Shown: positions 47,368 to 56,856 of the stretch, piece by piece
Layout: every line of letters starts with the position of its first letter
Position numbering within the stretch: position 1 is the stretch's first letter
Assembly (NCBI RefSeq): GCF_013096535.2
Contig: NZ_CP051265.2
Span: forward strand, 1,478,469-1,542,468
Direction: 5' to 3'
Origin: Wolbachia endosymbiont of Diaphorina citri
GTDB taxonomy: Bacteria; Pseudomonadota; Alphaproteobacteria; Rickettsiales; Anaplasmataceae
Length of the DNA stretch: 64,000 bases
Translations under genes and position numbers: made by a program
The notes under the pieces: model-generated
What the model was told of the DNA's origin: nothing
The model's database searches: none
The model's input: the letters and a program-made list of their open reading frames with translations, nothing else

Positions 47368-48708
47368 GGGGATGTTCAAAAAAGTGTGTCAAACCGAGAA
47401 GTAAAATATAATTGAGATAAAAATGGAGGTTTGACATGAGTCAAAGAATAGCAGATAGAACTACTGGTTTGGTAGATTATAAAGAATTAGAAACAAATAT
47501 CTTGTCGTCTATACGAGAAGGTAGACCATTAATGGGAAAAGATGGTGCATTAACGCCATTTGTAAAAAGGCTACTTGAAGCAAGCTTGGAGGGTGAAATA
47601 GAACATCATTTATCTACTGAAAGCGAAGAAAACAATCGTAGAAACGGAAGGAATGGAAAAACTTTGAAAACAAGTGCAGGTTCATTTGAACTATTGACAC
47701 CAAGAGACAGAGAGGGAAGTTTTGAACCACAGATAGTGAAAAAAAGGCAAACAAGCCTACATCCAGAACTTGAAACAAAGGTCTTGAACATGTTTGCAAG
47801 TGGTGTGGGATACAGAGATATAGCATCATATGTGGAAGAAATTTATGACCATAAAATATCTGCAGCAGAGATATCTGGAATTACAGATAAATTACTACCT
47901 ATAATCAATGAATGGCGTAGCCGTCCACTGCAATCAGTGTATCCAATAGTATTTATGGATGGGATGTTTTTTAAGGTAAAAGAAGACGGTCGCTGTGTAA
48001 GTAAGTGCATGTATAACATATTAGGAATAGACCAAAATGGCAGAAAAGAAGTACTGGGTTTTTACTTAGCAGAAAGCGAGGGAGCTAGCTTCTGGTTAGG
48101 CGTATTAAATGACTTGAAAGAGAGAGGAATAGAAGACATTTTGATAGCTTGTGTCGATGGCCTAAAAAGCTTTCCTGCAGCTATAAATAGCGTATTTCCT
48201 AATGTGGAAGTACAGCTATGTGTAGTGCATCAAATACGGAACTCTCTGAAATACGTATCAAGCAAAGATGTAAAAGTTTTCATGAATGATTTAAAAAAAA
48301 TATACCGCGCTACAAGTAAAGAAATTGCAGAAAATTATTTGCTTGAGCTGGAGGAAAAATGGGGCGAAAAGTATCCATTAGTTGTAAAATCTTGGCAGAA
48401 CAATTGGGAAAGTTTATCTGGTTACTTCAAGTATTCAGGTCCTGTTAGAAGGCTAATTTATACCACTAATCTCATCGAGGGGCTACACAGGCAAATTAGG
48501 AAATTTACCAAGACCAAAGGCGCATTCACCAGCATAAATGCCTTGTACAAGCTGGTATATTGTGCTATAAGAAAGGTGGAAGAGAAATGGACGATGCCTG
48601 TACATGATTGGGCATTATCTATATCTCAACTCGATATTTTTTTCCCTAGTAGATTAAAGATTGAGTTGAATTAAAAATTCGGTTTGACACACTTTTTTGA
48701 ACATCCTC
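47368..48708 (+). mobile_element. Inner IS256-family element, complete (1341 bp)
   Basis: Begins GGGGATGTTC and ends GAACATCCTC, with about 30-bp inverted repeats. It is inserted in the outer transposase gene and flanked by the 8-bp repeat AAACTTTC (47360-47367 and 48709-48716), the usual duplication size for IS256. Confidence 0.92.
47436..48674 (+). CDS. IS256-family (mutator) transposase, inner copy
   Basis: 412 residues, full length. DDE residues are seen in FMDGMFF (about 174), CVDGLKSF (about 240) and EGLHRQIRK (about 348). The zinc-binding C/H motif WLGVLNDLKERG region is intact. GGAGG precedes ATG 47436. This copy could be active and can supply both ends in the nest. Confidence 0.95.
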   Translation: MSQRIADRTTGLVDYKELETNILSSIREGRPLMGKDGALTPFVKRLLEASLEGEIEHHLSTESEENNRRNGRNGKTLKTSAGSFELLTPRDREGSFEPQIVKKRQTSLHPELETKVLNMFASGVGYRDIASYVEEIYDHKISAAEISGITDKLLPIINEWRSRPLQSVYPIVFMDGMFFKVKEDGRCVSKCMYNILGIDQNGRKEVLGFYLAESEGASFWLGVLNDLKERGIEDILIACVDGLKSFPAAINSVFPNVEVQLCVVHQIRNSLKYVSSKDVKVFMNDLKKIYRATSKEIAENYLLELEEKWGEKYPLVVKSWQNNWESLSGYFKYSGPVRRLIYTTNLIEGLHRQIRKFTKTKGAFTSINALYKLVYCAIRKVEEKWTMPVHDWALSISQLDIFFPSRLKIELN

Positions 48709-49688
48709 AAACTTTCCCAATTGTTCTGCCAAGATTTTACAACTAATGGATACTTTTCGCCCCATTTTTCCTCCAGCTCAAGCAAATAATTTTCTGCAAT
48801 TTCTTTACTTGTAGCGCGGTATATTTTTTTTAAATCATTCATGAAAACTTTTACATCTTTGCTTGATACGTATTTCAGAGAGTTCCGTATTTGATGCACT
48901 ACACATAGCTGTACTTCCACATTAGGAAATACGCTATTTATAGCTGCAGGAAAGCTTTTTAGGCCATCGACACAAGCTATCAAAATGTCTTCTATTCCTC
49001 TCTCTTTCAAGTCATTTAATACGCCTAACCAGAAGCTAGCTCCCTCGCTTTCTGCTAAGTAAAAACCCAGTACTTCTTTTCTGCCATTTTGGTCTATTCC
49101 TAATATGTTATACATGCACTTACTTACACAGCGACCGTCTTCTTTTACCTTAAAAAACATCCCATCCATAAATACTATTGGATACACTGATTGCAGTGGA
49201 CGGCTACGCCATTCATTGATTATAGGTAGTAATTTATCTGTAATTCCAGATATCTCTGCTGCAGATATTTTATGGTCATAAATTTCTTCCACATATGATG
49301 CTATATCTCTGTATCCCACACCACTTGCAAACATGTTCAAGACCTTTGTTTCAAGTTCTGGATGTAGGCTTGTTTGCCTTTTTTTCACTATCTGTGGTTC
49401 AAAACTTCCCTCTCTGTCTCTTGGTGTCAATAGTTCAAATGAACCTGCACTTGTTTTCAAAGTTTTTCCATTCCTTCCGTTTCTACGATTGTTTTCTTCG
49501 CTTTCAGTAGATAAATGATGTTCTATTTCACCCTCCAAGCTTGCTTCAAGTAGCCTTTTTACAAATGGCGTTAATGCACCATCTTTTCCCATTAATGGTC
49601 TACCTTCTCGTATAGACGACAAGATATTTGTTTCTAATTCTTTATAATCTACCAAACCAGTAGTTCTATCTGCTATTCTTTGACTCAT
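48709..49688 (-). pseudogene. Outer IS256 transposase, N-terminal fragment
   Basis: About 326 codons, identical to the inner transposase up to QNNWESL, where the inner element lies. The residues after that in the open frame (RMFKKVCQTEF) come from the inner terminal repeat. Confidence 0.9.
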
Positions 49689-49764
49689 GTCAAACCTCCA
49701 TTTTTATCTCAATTATATTTTACTTCTCGGTTTGACACACTTTTTTGAACATCCCCTTCATTTT

Positions 49765-50153
49765 CACAAAATTCTCTAAGTGAAGATGTTTTCAATCATC
49801 CTACTGTCAAACGCAATCTGGATATTTTATCTAATAGAACTCCAACTCGCAGTAATTCTGTTAGTAGTTTTGCTTCTAATAATATCCATTCAAGTTTTAG
49901 TAGTAGTATGGATGGCAGTATTGAGTCTAAAAGCAGTTCTTTTATTGACCTTAGTGGTTCTGATAGTGGAAAAGGTACATCTATTCCTTCTACACCAGAG
50001 AGGATGATTATTTCTTCGGACGACTTAATTAAAACTAGGTCACAATTGAAAAAAGTAAATTATCAGGAAAAAGTAGGGAAACAACAGCCTTCTACATTTA
50101 TGTCTGGTCAAGAGCCTATTCAGGTGACACAATCTTTGCAAACATCAATATAA
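49765..50153 (+). pseudogene. Membrane protein gene split by IS256, 3' part
   Basis: Continues the frame of 45814-46975 after removal of the insert and one target repeat: INSF then SQNSLSEDVF. About 129 codons, strongly serine-rich (SSFASNN, SSSMDGSIESKSSS), ending in TAA. The full protein would be about 515 residues. A terminator follows at 50175. Confidence 0.75.
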
Positions 50154-50174
50154 ACAAAACAGCTCACCTTCTTC

Positions 50175-50207
50175 AAAAGGATGTTACTTATTCAGTAATG
50201 TCCTTTT
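50175..50207 (+). terminator. Rho-independent-like terminator
   Basis: 14-bp stem (two G-U pairs; arms AAAAGGATGTTACT and AGTAATGTCCTTTT), 5-nt loop, then a T-rich run. It ends 54 nt after the stop of the split membrane-protein gene. Confidence 0.6.
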
Positions 50208-50369
50208 ATTTCTTATTACAATATAGATTTTCGATTATATTTTAGATAAGTTGTTAAAAATCCTTTTATTAAGTATAACCAAATTTTAAATATTGTATAC
50301 CTATTAACTTTAGTTAAAATATACATAATAGCATTATTCAATGTTATGTTGGTTGTACTATCTGACTTA

Positions 50370-51899
50370 TCAGAATAAATCAAGGCTTTGTTCTAATTGA
50401 ACAGGTGTGTTATCATTTTCTGTATCATTTCCGTATATGAATAGCTTGTTACTAAAATTAACATATAAGTTCTCGCGATAACAGCAGTCTTTATTTATTT
50501 CTAGATTATGGTAATTTTTGTAGTGAAGATTATTATTACGATCATAATAGATAAACTCATCAATAAGATGACCTACTTTTCTATTTGTTATAACTTTATA
50601 AACACTTACACTCTGCCCCTCAGAATCGTTCTTTAACTGAAATAATGGTCTCCAATCATAGGATAGATTTAAATTTCTACCTTTCTGTAAACATATATGA
50701 GAATTTTCAACGAAATCTGGCAATTCTCTGTACTCTGGATCATATTTTTTATATTCGGACAGTAAGTTTCCTAAGCTGTTGCATAATGCCAACTTTAGTT
50801 CTCCATCATCATCACGCACCACTCTTAAAAAGCTGAATTCCTGAGGTATTTTGATATTCTTATCAGTGAAATAATTGCGTATATATAACTCATTATCCTG
50901 AAAAAAGTATCCTATATTTGAAAAGTTACCAACATCGTTATTTTTCTCATTTGATATCTTTGTACTACTAATATCACCATAATTTTCTCCCTTGACGATC
51001 TTAAATAACATACTTGCTTGTGTGTTATTGTGATCTAAAAATTTATAGTTTTCATTATTAGCAACATCTAGTACTGCTTTTGCTAGTTCTTTTAACTTAG
51101 TAGTCATAAGTTGCTCTGTAACCTTCTCTGGTTTTACATCTTCACCTTTAAGTCCTGGATCGCCCTTTTCTCCTTTAGGACCTTCTGGCCCTGGGCTACC
51201 CGCTGGCCCCCTAGCAGAATTTTGAAACTCAGTATCACCCTTTACACTCTTTGCTACTGCACCCTGAAAATCTGAATTATTAGCAATCTCTGTTACCAAC
51301 TTATTCTTATGAGATGGATCAGTAACCAATTTCTCAGCAACTTTCTCAGGATCCGCATCTCTTCCCTCAAGACCTGTATCACCTTTCATTCCCTTTTCGC
51401 CCTTTGGTCCTTGTTCACCTTTTATGCTTGCTTTGAATCTGTCGTCTTTCTTAAGTGTTTCTGATATTCGTCTTGTTAAACTTGATAACAACTCCTCACC
51501 CATAAGCTTGTCTGCTACTTCTTTGTGACCCCGCAATTCAGCTTCATGAAGTGGAATTTGCCCTTTATTATCCTTAGAATTAACATTAGCACCCTTCTCC
51601 ATAAGCTGTTCTACTACATCTAAGTGACCATAGTATGCAGCTTTGTGTAGTGGTGTTTCACCCTGATCATCCTTAGAATTAATATCAGCTTTACTTTCTA
51701 TAAGCTTTTTTACTATATCTAAGTGACCTTTCTCTGCAGCTTTATGCAATGGAGTTTTACTATGATCATCCTTATAATTAACATCACCTCCCTCTGATAT
51801 CTTATTTGCAACTCTTGTAATATCTCCTTTGCTTGCAGCCCAAATCAAGTCTTTATTCAATTTTTCCTGTTGTTCAGGAGTTATTTCATTGTTAGACAT
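50370..51899 (-). CDS. Ankyrin and collagen-like repeat hybrid protein
   Basis: 509 residues. Residues about 18-140 are four ankyrin repeats (TPLHKAAEKGHLDIVKKL, TPLHKAAYYGHLDVVEQL). Two Gly-X-Y blocks follow (about 160-180, GPKGEKGMKGDTG; and about 228-250, GPAGSPGPEGPKGEKGDPG), each followed by a similar DxxPEKVxEKL/EQL segment, so the block was duplicated. The C-terminal 230 residues are a beta-rich domain I cannot name. Collagen repeats can trimerise; with ankyrins this suggests an effector or a phage-fibre-like host-contact protein. Starts just upstream of an AT-rich spacer to the integrase. Confidence 0.8.
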   Translation of the reverse strand: MSNNEITPEQQEKLNKDLIWAASKGDITRVANKISEGGDVNYKDDHSKTPLHKAAEKGHLDIVKKLIESKADINSKDDQGETPLHKAAYYGHLDVVEQLMEKGANVNSKDNKGQIPLHEAELRGHKEVADKLMGEELLSSLTRRISETLKKDDRFKASIKGEQGPKGEKGMKGDTGLEGRDADPEKVAEKLVTDPSHKNKLVTEIANNSDFQGAVAKSVKGDTEFQNSARGPAGSPGPEGPKGEKGDPGLKGEDVKPEKVTEQLMTTKLKELAKAVLDVANNENYKFLDHNNTQASMLFKIVKGENYGDISSTKISNEKNNDVGNFSNIGYFFQDNELYIRNYFTDKNIKIPQEFSFLRVVRDDDGELKLALCNSLGNLLSEYKKYDPEYRELPDFVENSHICLQKGRNLNLSYDWRPLFQLKNDSEGQSVSVYKVITNRKVGHLIDEFIYYDRNNNLHYKNYHNLEINKDCCYRENLYVNFSNKLFIYGNDTENDNTPVQLEQSLDLF

Positions 51900-52055
51900 G
51901 TATACCTTCTTTTTTTGTTACAGAGATTATTGATTCATAAACACTTTTAAAATCTGATATATTAAGTTATATTATCAGAATGTGTATGTAATACAGCGTA
52001 AGTAATTACAATTTGTTAATTTCCTGTGATTAGTATAGATTATCGCGACTGGTTT

Positions 52056-53546
52056 TTAGGAACAAGATAATGCTAATTTGTAAAATTTCTTCATCTGCTC
52101 ACTCCAAAGCATCGGTATTTCTCTTAAATCAGCTAGCCTCAAATTACTTGGTTGCCTCCCATTTACTATATCTTCTTTAATCTTTGGTGCTAAATAATTC
52201 AGCCTTAAAATTTGCTGTATACGTTTTGTACCTATATTAATTTTGGCACTCAGTTCCTTTACACTTCCATATTTTCCCTCTTCTAGTTGACGTTTCCATA
52301 GGTGGGCTCTTACCACTGCTTTGAGTAACGCATTGTTTGTTTTACCTTCTGGCTCTACTACTGTGCATTTATTTCCTTTCTTTTTTATTGGTATAAACTT
52401 TTCCTCTGATTCAGAATGCACCTCTATTCCATCTTCTCTTACCATTACTCCCTTTATTAACTTTTTCACTACTTCTTTCTGTTCTCTGAAACTTAAATTT
52501 TTCCATTCTTCTCCCCATTTTTCATATAGCTGCTCTGTCTTTCTCATTACTTCTTTTTCCACCTCTCCCGCTACTATAGTTCTGTTTATTGATTCACAAC
52601 CTTTTCCCCTTAAATGGTTATTACATATATAATATCGGTACCTTTTATTCTCTTTTTTTGAGTACGTCAAAGTCATATTTACATCACAGCTTTTGCACTT
52701 AATTATTCCCTTTAGTAGCGCCTCTTCATATCTTGCTTTTCTATATGGTTGATTCCTTATCAATTCCTGCGCTTTTTGCCATTTTTCTTCCTCTATTATC
52801 GCCTCATGTTTTCCTTCATACTCTTTCTCATAATGCCTTATTTTTCCCGTATATATTGGATTTGTTATTATTCTTCTCACCGTCGCTTTTTTAAAGATAT
52901 CTGATTTTCCTTTCGTACGGTACCCTTCTCTGTTTAACTCCCTTGCCAACTCTGCCATTGACTTCAGCTCCACATATCTTTCAAATATATGCTTTACTGT
53001 TTTTGCTTCTTTCTCATTTATTATTAATTCTTTATCTTTTACATCATATCCAAATGGCAAAGTTCCTCCCATCCATAGTCCGTGTTCTTTTGATGTTGCT
53101 ATTTTATTTTTTACTCTCTCTACTATCATCTCTCTTTCTAGCTGTGCTGCTCCTGATAACACCGTTTGTACGAACTTTCCCATTGGCGTATTATTATCAA
53201 ATATCTGCGTTACTGCTACAAAATTTACTCTATGTCTTCTAAAAAATGATGTAACTTCGATGCTATCTTTTGTTTCCCTTGATAGTCTGTCTAGTGTGTA
53301 CACTACTACACAATCTACTTCCCCTCCCTTAACATCTTCAAATAATTCCTTTATTGCTGGTCTTTCTAAATTCTTTCCTGAATATCCTCCATCATCGTAC
53401 CTTTTGGCCAATATTACCCAGCCTTCTCTGCTCTTTATGTACTTTTCACATGCTACTCGCTGTGCATCAAGACTGTTAAACTTTTGTTCTAGTCCATCCT
53501 CATTTGATTTTCTCGTATATATCGCACATCTTACTTCTTTTAGCAT
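52056..53546 (-). CDS. Large serine recombinase (WO integrase)
   Basis: 496 residues from ATG 53546 (GGAAG 6 nt upstream; a TTG two codons earlier is closer to it). The resolvase domain has the catalytic Ser14 in YTRKSNEDG, and VYTLDRLSR. A recombinase domain follows, then the zinc ribbon (CKSC...YYICNNH...GC) and a coiled C-terminus. Enzymes of this type integrate WO at an att site. It follows DUF2924 with a 4-nt overlap of frames. No att site could be defined here. Confidence 0.93.
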   Translation of the reverse strand: MLKEVRCAIYTRKSNEDGLEQKFNSLDAQRVACEKYIKSREGWVILAKRYDDGGYSGKNLERPAIKELFEDVKGGEVDCVVVYTLDRLSRETKDSIEVTSFFRRHRVNFVAVTQIFDNNTPMGKFVQTVLSGAAQLEREMIVERVKNKIATSKEHGLWMGGTLPFGYDVKDKELIINEKEAKTVKHIFERYVELKSMAELARELNREGYRTKGKSDIFKKATVRRIITNPIYTGKIRHYEKEYEGKHEAIIEEEKWQKAQELIRNQPYRKARYEEALLKGIIKCKSCDVNMTLTYSKKENKRYRYYICNNHLRGKGCESINRTIVAGEVEKEVMRKTEQLYEKWGEEWKNLSFREQKEVVKKLIKGVMVREDGIEVHSESEEKFIPIKKKGNKCTVVEPEGKTNNALLKAVVRAHLWKRQLEEGKYGSVKELSAKINIGTKRIQQILRLNYLAPKIKEDIVNGRQPSNLRLADLREIPMLWSEQMKKFYKLALSCS

Positions 53547-53548
53547 TT

Positions 53549-53980
53549 TCAACTTCCATTTTTTTCACGCATTCCAAATAATAAAGGTCCGTTGTAACTC
53601 ATTCCCATTATTTTTCCGGCTACTGCTGACAATGACGTGAAAAACTCTTCTTTGTAGATTAAACCCTTATCTGTTACCATTACCGCATGAGTCTCTTTAC
53701 CTCTTTCTAATATTAGCTCTGTTCCTGCTACCGGAAGTTTATCACTACTTATTCTCTTTCCCTTCTCCAGCCGATCTGCTAAATAATCTAGTCTTTTTAA
53801 CCCTTTTCTTGAAATTTCTCCATATGCTTTTTCCTGCATTCTATAAGCTAATCTTGGTATCAGATATTTCTTTGAATGTTTAGGTGCCTCTTCCCCAAAT
53901 ACCTTCTTCCACATTCTCCTTAGCTCTTCTAACGTTTTTTTCTCTAAATTCATTACTTTCTTTTCTGTTTCTTCCTCCAT
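53549..53980 (-). CDS. DUF2924 protein
   Basis: 143 residues with the DUF2924 pattern: a helical start (EELRRMWKKVFGEEAPKHSKKYLIPRLAYRMQE split over about 45 residues) and a C-terminal beta part (GTELILERGKETHAVMV). In WO phages it constantly precedes the serine recombinase. Its role is unknown; a directionality or accessory factor is a reasonable guess by position. Confidence 0.85.
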   Translation of the reverse strand: MEEETEKKVMNLEKKTLEELRRMWKKVFGEEAPKHSKKYLIPRLAYRMQEKAYGEISRKGLKRLDYLADRLEKGKRISSDKLPVAGTELILERGKETHAVMVTDKGLIYKEEFFTSLSAVAGKIMGMSYNGPLLFGMREKNGS

Positions 53981-53984
53981 GTTT

Positions 53985-54494
53985 TTAGCCTCTCATAGAA
54001 GATTTCCCACTTTGCTGTTCAAATAACTTTTCAATTCTGTCTATTTCTTTCTTTAATACCTTGGCTATTTCTTCACTATTTTTTGCATAATCCATCGCTG
54101 TCATTCCGAACTTATCTTCTTGCTCTATTTCTGCTCCTGCTTCCACTAACTCTTTTACTATTTCTACTTTCCCCACCATACATGCAAGGTGCAATGGAGT
54201 GCATTTATTGCCATACTCTTCAGCATTTACATTCCCTCCTGATTTTATCAATTCTCTCACGGTTTCTAGACGTTTCTCCGTTACCGCTAGGTGCAGTGCT
54301 GCGTATCCTTTTACATCTGCTGCATTCACATTCGCTCCTTTTTCGACTAACAACTCCACTGTTTTTACCTCTACTGCATAATGTAGAGCTGTTCTTCCAT
54401 TCTTGTCTCTTGCATAAATATTTTTATATAAGTTCTCTAATAGCGATTTATTAAATGATTCTTTGTTACCAAGCTTTAACATAATCCACCTCAC
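53985..54494 (-). CDS. Ankyrin-repeat protein (169 aa)
   Basis: Three to four ankyrin repeats (TALHYAVEVKTVELLV, AALHLAVTEKRLETV, TPLHLACMVGKVEIV) ending in a helical tail. Lies 4 nt upstream of DUF2924 and 26 nt after the next ankyrin gene, so all four genes form one unit. Confidence 0.85.
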   Translation of the reverse strand: MRWIMLKLGNKESFNKSLLENLYKNIYARDKNGRTALHYAVEVKTVELLVEKGANVNAADVKGYAALHLAVTEKRLETVRELIKSGGNVNAEEYGNKCTPLHLACMVGKVEIVKELVEAGAEIEQEDKFGMTAMDYAKNSEEIAKVLKKEIDRIEKLFEQQSGKSSMRG

Positions 54495-54520
54495 CTTTTC
54501 TTTAAAATCAAGTCCCCTTT

Positions 54521-55270
54521 TTAAGCCTTTCTTCCTACTACATTTTCTACCTCATCTATCATTTCATTCACTTGGCTGATTATCTTGCTTGCTAAATTTT
54601 GACATTCTTTCTTTATTAGCGATTTGTCTCTCTTCCTTATTTCTCCTATCTCTATTATTTTTAGCTCTGGCATGTAGCTTCCATTCAACATGTCTGCTAT
54701 TTCTCCCACTAGCCTCTCTATTCCATAGCATGTCAGTTCTCTATTTTTTATTACTCCTCCTTTTTCTCTCAAAAACTTGCTTGCCTTTTCACTTTCTTTG
54801 CTATCACACAGAGAATACTTTTCACTTTCCCAGATGTAATACATTGGTGTTGCACCATATTTATTCAGTTGATTAACCTCAGCTCCTGCTTTTACTAGCT
54901 CTTTTATTATTTCAACTCCTGCTCCTCCTATTTTGCACGCAGAGTGCAGTGGCGTACATCCACTGACATATTGAGTGGCATTTACTTCTGCTCCTTCTCT
55001 TAGCAGTACTTTTACATTTTCTAAACTCTTTGCGAATACTGCACAGTGTAGTGGTGTATAACCATTTTTATCTCTTGCATTTACCTCTGCTCCTTTTTTT
55101 ATTAATAATCTCACTATTTTGTAATCAGAGATTTCTACTGCTTGATGCAAGATCGTCTCTCCTTCTTCATTTCTTTTATTAATGTTTTTAAACCCGTTAC
55201 TTGATACTTCTTTAAAAAACTTACTAAAAGATTCTCTCTTTTCTTCGTTGAACCCCATTGCATACCTCAC
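54521..55270 (-). CDS. Ankyrin-repeat protein (249 aa)
   Basis: Three ankyrin repeats and a degenerate fourth (TILHQAVEISDYKIV, TPLHCAVFAKSLENV, TPLHSACKIG), then a helical region rich in Lys and Glu. It shows the same start layout as the 169-aa neighbour (FNEEK...SFSKFFKEV), so the two are probably duplicates. First gene of the integrase unit. Confidence 0.85.
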   Translation of the reverse strand: MRYAMGFNEEKRESFSKFFKEVSSNGFKNINKRNEEGETILHQAVEISDYKIVRLLIKKGAEVNARDKNGYTPLHCAVFAKSLENVKVLLREGAEVNATQYVSGCTPLHSACKIGGAGVEIIKELVKAGAEVNQLNKYGATPMYYIWESEKYSLCDSKESEKASKFLREKGGVIKNRELTCYGIERLVGEIADMLNGSYMPELKIIEIGEIRKRDKSLIKKECQNLASKIISQVNEMIDEVENVVGRKA

Positions 55271-55426
55271 AAAATTAGCTTTTCTAGCGCCAGATAAATT
55301 TCTTATGTTTACCTTCCGCTATTCAAGTCATGTCCTTTTTAGCATGAGAAAGCAAGTCTTTTTCTTTTTATTTCATACACTTTTACCTATTATTAATATA
55401 ATATATGAGTATCTAAATATAAATAC

Positions 55427-56593
55427 TTAACTTATTAGAGATATTATTCGACTATCTTTCCAACTTCTGTGTAAATGTCGATGTTCGTGCCACTTCAGTA
55501 CTCCCAGGTAAAATACTAAAATGTGCTTTTCTAATTCGTGTATTGAGTCTTTTTGCTCTGAATCCAAATCATTTTTATAGTAAACGTTGTGTTCTGCTAA
55601 AACATATTTTCTGACCTTCTGATCTGTATAATTTTCTACTTTATAGTTGTGAGTAACGCTAAATCTTTCTAAAATTGGCTTGTGTTTTAAATTCCAACGT
55701 TGCCCTGAAAGTTTATCGCTTCCCAATACAAATTTATTTCCTCTTTCTTCTACGCTACTAACTGGAAAGCACGCATTTATTTCTCCTAACCTCCAACTGT
55801 CCGATAATACTATTTGTGCCTTAGCAAACTTAATTTCTGGTAATAAACTTTGTGGTAATGGATATAGTGCTTTTAAGTTGTACCACAAATGATTTCTTTC
55901 ATAAATACCGTTATAATTCTTTGTGTGAGGCTCTGTTTCTCCAAGTACTGCTACATCTAATCGATATATGTCATTACTAAATGTTTGTTCATAATGCTCT
56001 CTTAAATAGTTGTCTACAATCTCTACTAACGGACCTCTAGAACTGAAAAAATTTATTCTTCCAAACGATAACACTGGTCCATTTTTTTCAACTTTTATAC
56101 CAGAGTAGTCTGATAACAAACTTCCAAATAAACTTTCATCTAAAATAAACCTATCAACGTTATAGTGATCATTGAAAATCCTCATTAGCCGCGATCTTGC
56201 TGGTAACGATAGTTTTGCAAGTTCTACTACTGCATCCACAAAAAAGTCATTTGGAACATCTTTTATTCCTATTTGCAACTCGAAAAAATGTTTACCAGGT
56301 GGTTCTTCGATGATTGTAATATCTTCTATATTTGCCCACTTTAGTGCTATTTTAAGTGATGCAGGTGTTCCTCTCAGTCTTTGAAATTTTACTCCTTCTA
56401 CTATCGCCCTTCTTTTATTTTTTACCCAGCGCAATATCTCTTCTAAACCATATTCTTCTATTATCCATGGTAATGTTTCTTCTTTCAGGTTGAACTTAAA
56501 CCCTCTGATACAGCTTGGATCAACCTTATAATCTATTGCATCAACCAGTGCTTGCTCTTGCTTTGTTGCGTTTGGCGGTAATAAACTTTTCAT
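55427..56593 (-). CDS. Phage tail protein I (P2 gpI family)
   Basis: 388 residues. The N-terminal 180 residues carry the gpI pattern (LLPPNATKQEQALVDAID, then PWIIEEYGLEEILRWVKNKR, RGTPASLKIALKWA). The longer C-terminal half (about 190-388) is specific to WO. gpI is a baseplate component. It is read after J, with a 263-base spacer. Confidence 0.85.
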   Translation of the reverse strand: MKSLLPPNATKQEQALVDAIDYKVDPSCIRGFKFNLKEETLPWIIEEYGLEEILRWVKNKRRAIVEGVKFQRLRGTPASLKIALKWANIEDITIIEEPPGKHFFELQIGIKDVPNDFFVDAVVELAKLSLPARSRLMRIFNDHYNVDRFILDESLFGSLLSDYSGIKVEKNGPVLSFGRINFFSSRGPLVEIVDNYLREHYEQTFSNDIYRLDVAVLGETEPHTKNYNGIYERNHLWYNLKALYPLPQSLLPEIKFAKAQIVLSDSWRLGEINACFPVSSVEERGNKFVLGSDKLSGQRWNLKHKPILERFSVTHNYKVENYTDQKVRKYVLAEHNVYYKNDLDSEQKDSIHELEKHILVFYLGVLKWHEHRHLHRSWKDSRIISLIS

Positions 56594-56856
56594 TTGTCTT
56601 TTCTTTCAAGTTGCTTTAATTTCCTTTATTTAGGTAGCTTATGAGTAAGCAAGAGATCATTTCAGAAAAATAAAGATGTTCTTAATATCAAAAACACTTT
56701 CCATAATGTTTGACAATATTATCCATACTTTAAAAAACAAGTTACAACTTCTGGAAGAAAATCAATACTTTCGTCTCCCTAACATTGGATCCAGTAAACC
56801 TTAAACCACTTATTGCACGCAATCCCCTCACTGGCACAAAACAAAAAAAATACGTT
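56594..56856. other. Spacer between J and I
   Basis: 263 bases without a gene of note. In P2-type phages J and I abut, so a small gene may have been lost here. Confidence 0.35.

Larger units (their letters stand above)
46976..49756. mobile_element. Nested pair of IS256-family elements
   Basis: The whole insert is flanked by an 8-bp direct repeat TTCATTTT (46968-46975 and 49757-49764). The outer element reads leftwards and is interrupted by a complete inner copy. Both ends carry the inverted repeat G(A/G)GGATGTTCAAAAAAGTG. The left end is duplicated: 46976-47066 repeats as 47067-47157 (91 bp), which accounts exactly for the extra length of the outer copy (1432 against 1341 bp). Confidence 0.9.

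Noticed and set aside
50340..52060. att site beside the serine recombinase
   Set aside because: No second half-site or direct repeat could be paired with it in this window.
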